Below, piece by piece: positions 31,770-32,574 of a stretch of 32,574 nucleotides of DNA; within the stretch, counting starts at the first letter, position 1; each line of letters opens with the position of its first letter. The notes below the pieces were generated by a model. It made no database searches and was not told where the DNA came from. It saw only the letters and a list, made by a program, of their open reading frames with translations. The position numbers and the translations under genes are program-made. The stretch is taken from assembly GCA_937973635.1 (NCBI GenBank), contig CALJJZ010000086.1, positions 1-32,574 on the forward strand, read 5' to 3'. The stretch comes from an uncultured Bacillota bacterium. Its GTDB lineage: Bacteria > Bacillota > Dethiobacteria > DTU022 > UBA8154.

Positions 31770-32301
31770 TCAATCTAGTCCGGTTGTCGCCGCCGCGCTC
31801 CTTTGTACCAACAGGCTCTGGATCCGGAATAACCCCAGGCCCAGGAGTATAAAGAGACCGAAGGCTAAGAAAGAGGCCTCATAGGAGTAGGCCTGCTGCA
31901 GGTAACCTCCCAGCAAAAGAGCCAGGGCGCCCATGCGTCATCAGGTTCATGCTGATGGGATGGTAGCCGCTGAAGCCCAGACCCGCCAGGAAAGTGAAAA
32001 ACAAAAGCAATTGATAGCCCGTGCTCCAGCCCCAGCCCAGGAGCGCCAGGGAGAGGAGGAAGACTCCCGCGGCCAGGGTGTCCCTGGGCCGGCCCAGGTA
32101 ATCCCCCAGGAGGGAGATGGGCAGCTGGCCCACCGCCGAAGCGATGGAGTAAACGCTCATGATTTGGGCCGCCTGGATGGTGGTAAAGCCAAATTCAGGG
32201 GAAAAGACGACGAGCAGCGGCGGCAGGACGACTACATAGCCGTCGTTGGCCCAGTGGGAGAGCAGCAACGCCGCGATTTTACTGCTTTTGGCTTTCAGCA
32301 T
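31770..32301 (-). pseudogene. MFS transporter with internal deletion and frameshift
   Basis: From ATG 32301 the first four or five helices are normal: LLLSHWANDGYVVVLPPLLV, SVYSIASAVGQLPISLLGDYLG and LLFFTFLAGLGFSGYHPISM. After NLMTH (about 31935) the frame runs on as RPGSFAGRL, but another frame continues with LGALALLLGGYLQQAYSYEA, FLAFGLFILLGLGLFRI and ends at TGA 31770-31772, which is the last helix of the same kind of transporter. About half the gene is missing at the junction. Confidence 0.8.
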
Positions 32302-32335
32302 GGCCCCTTTTCTTCTCCTCTTTTGGTTGGTGGGG

Positions 32336-32574
32336 CTAAGGAGCCCGGTTGTAGCTTTCTTTTAGTTTAAACCTCTGGATTTTGCCGGTGGCCGTGCGCG
32401 GCAATGCCTCTACAAAGACGACCTGACGCGGGTACTTGTAATGGGCGGTCCTGCTGCGCACAAAATCCTGCAGCTCGCGCTCCAGCTCGGGGGAAGGGTG
32501 AAAACCCTCTTTGAGGACAACAAAAGCCAGGGGTTTTTCCAGTTCGGCCTGATCGGGCACTCCCACCACGGCGC
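32336..32574 (-). CDS. Acyl-CoA synthetase (AMP-forming) C-terminus, partial
   Basis: The last 78 residues of an ANL-superfamily ligase, running off the window edge. YKYPRQVVFVEALPRTATGKIQRFKL is the C-terminal domain signature; the Lys in TGKIQR is the catalytic adenylation Lys. The wording is closest to benzoate- or short-chain acyl-CoA ligases, but specificity sits in the missing part. It ends 34 bp before the broken MFS gene in the same direction, so that transporter may have supplied its substrate. Confidence 0.9.
   Translation of the reverse strand, partial: AVVGVPDQAELEKPLAFVVLKEGFHPSPELERELQDFVRSRTAHYKYPRQVVFVEALPRTATGKIQRFKLKESYNRAP

Overview
The window looks like a chromosomal piece of a strictly anaerobic, moderately high-GC Clostridia-type Firmicute (Peptococcia / Desulfotomaculia-like). 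The basis is strong AGGAGG ribosome sites, frequent TTG and GTG starts, a stand-alone FabI and HU, a DUF3343/YedE/YedF selenium gene set, FmdE, molybdopterin-oxidoreductase remnants and a degraded membrane-anchored LuxR regulator. The species cannot be named from sequence alone.

Layout. 1-211: right end of an IS200/IS605-type element (TnpB C-terminus plus the omega-RNA/right-end region). 338-2711: two GYF_2-domain genes convergent with lemA. 2849-5084: pyrE behind an intrinsic terminator, a small coiled-coil gene, HU and fabI. 5327-7164: first selenium cluster (yedE, a TusA-like carrier, a DUF3343 gene). 7241-9636: STAS protein and a REC-like/PAS/GGDEF/HD-GYP c-di-GMP protein. 9654-9836: tRNA-Arg(UCU) with promoter and terminator. 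9903-12021: a DnaA-box hairpin, then a marR / COG0170 kinase / CDF-like operon with repeated GTTAAC operators. 12102-16402: a gene graveyard holding two broken molybdopterin oxidoreductases, a truncated MFS transporter, a frameshifted copper-amine-oxidase-domain protein and a broken multi-TM LuxR regulator. 16601-17620: fmdE with a long leader. 17730-22212: second selenium cluster (yedF, LysR, second DUF3343, a double-cubane 2-hydroxyacyl-CoA dehydratase family protein, and selD). 22447-32574: housekeeping and accessory genes (COG4087 HAD protein, RDD protein, EamA permease, HflX, B3/B4 protein, amidohydrolase, MFS, isochorismatase-fold hydrolase, a PPGL/Ig-like secreted protein, a phosphodiesterase, a broken MFS gene, and the end of an acyl-CoA ligase).

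The main biological theme is selenium. selD is itself a selenoprotein: the reading frame extends upstream of an in-frame TGA at 22162-22164, giving an N-terminus with U17 and K20 exactly where E. coli SelD has C17 and K20. The transporter-like YedE, the persulfide/selenide carriers (TusA-like, YedF), two DUF3343 putative Se/S carriers and a LysR regulator surround it. Two of the selenium transcription units carry the same 15-bp palindrome, ATAGA-N5-TCTAT, upstream (5327-5341 before yedE and 17730-17744 before yedF). This fits a LysR-type operator and gives a concrete candidate regulon.

The second theme is gene decay. Six genes carry disruptions readable at base level (nonsense codons, a 4-bp duplication, internal deletions, a palindromic rearrangement joint), so part of this window looks like a respiratory/regulatory module being lost.
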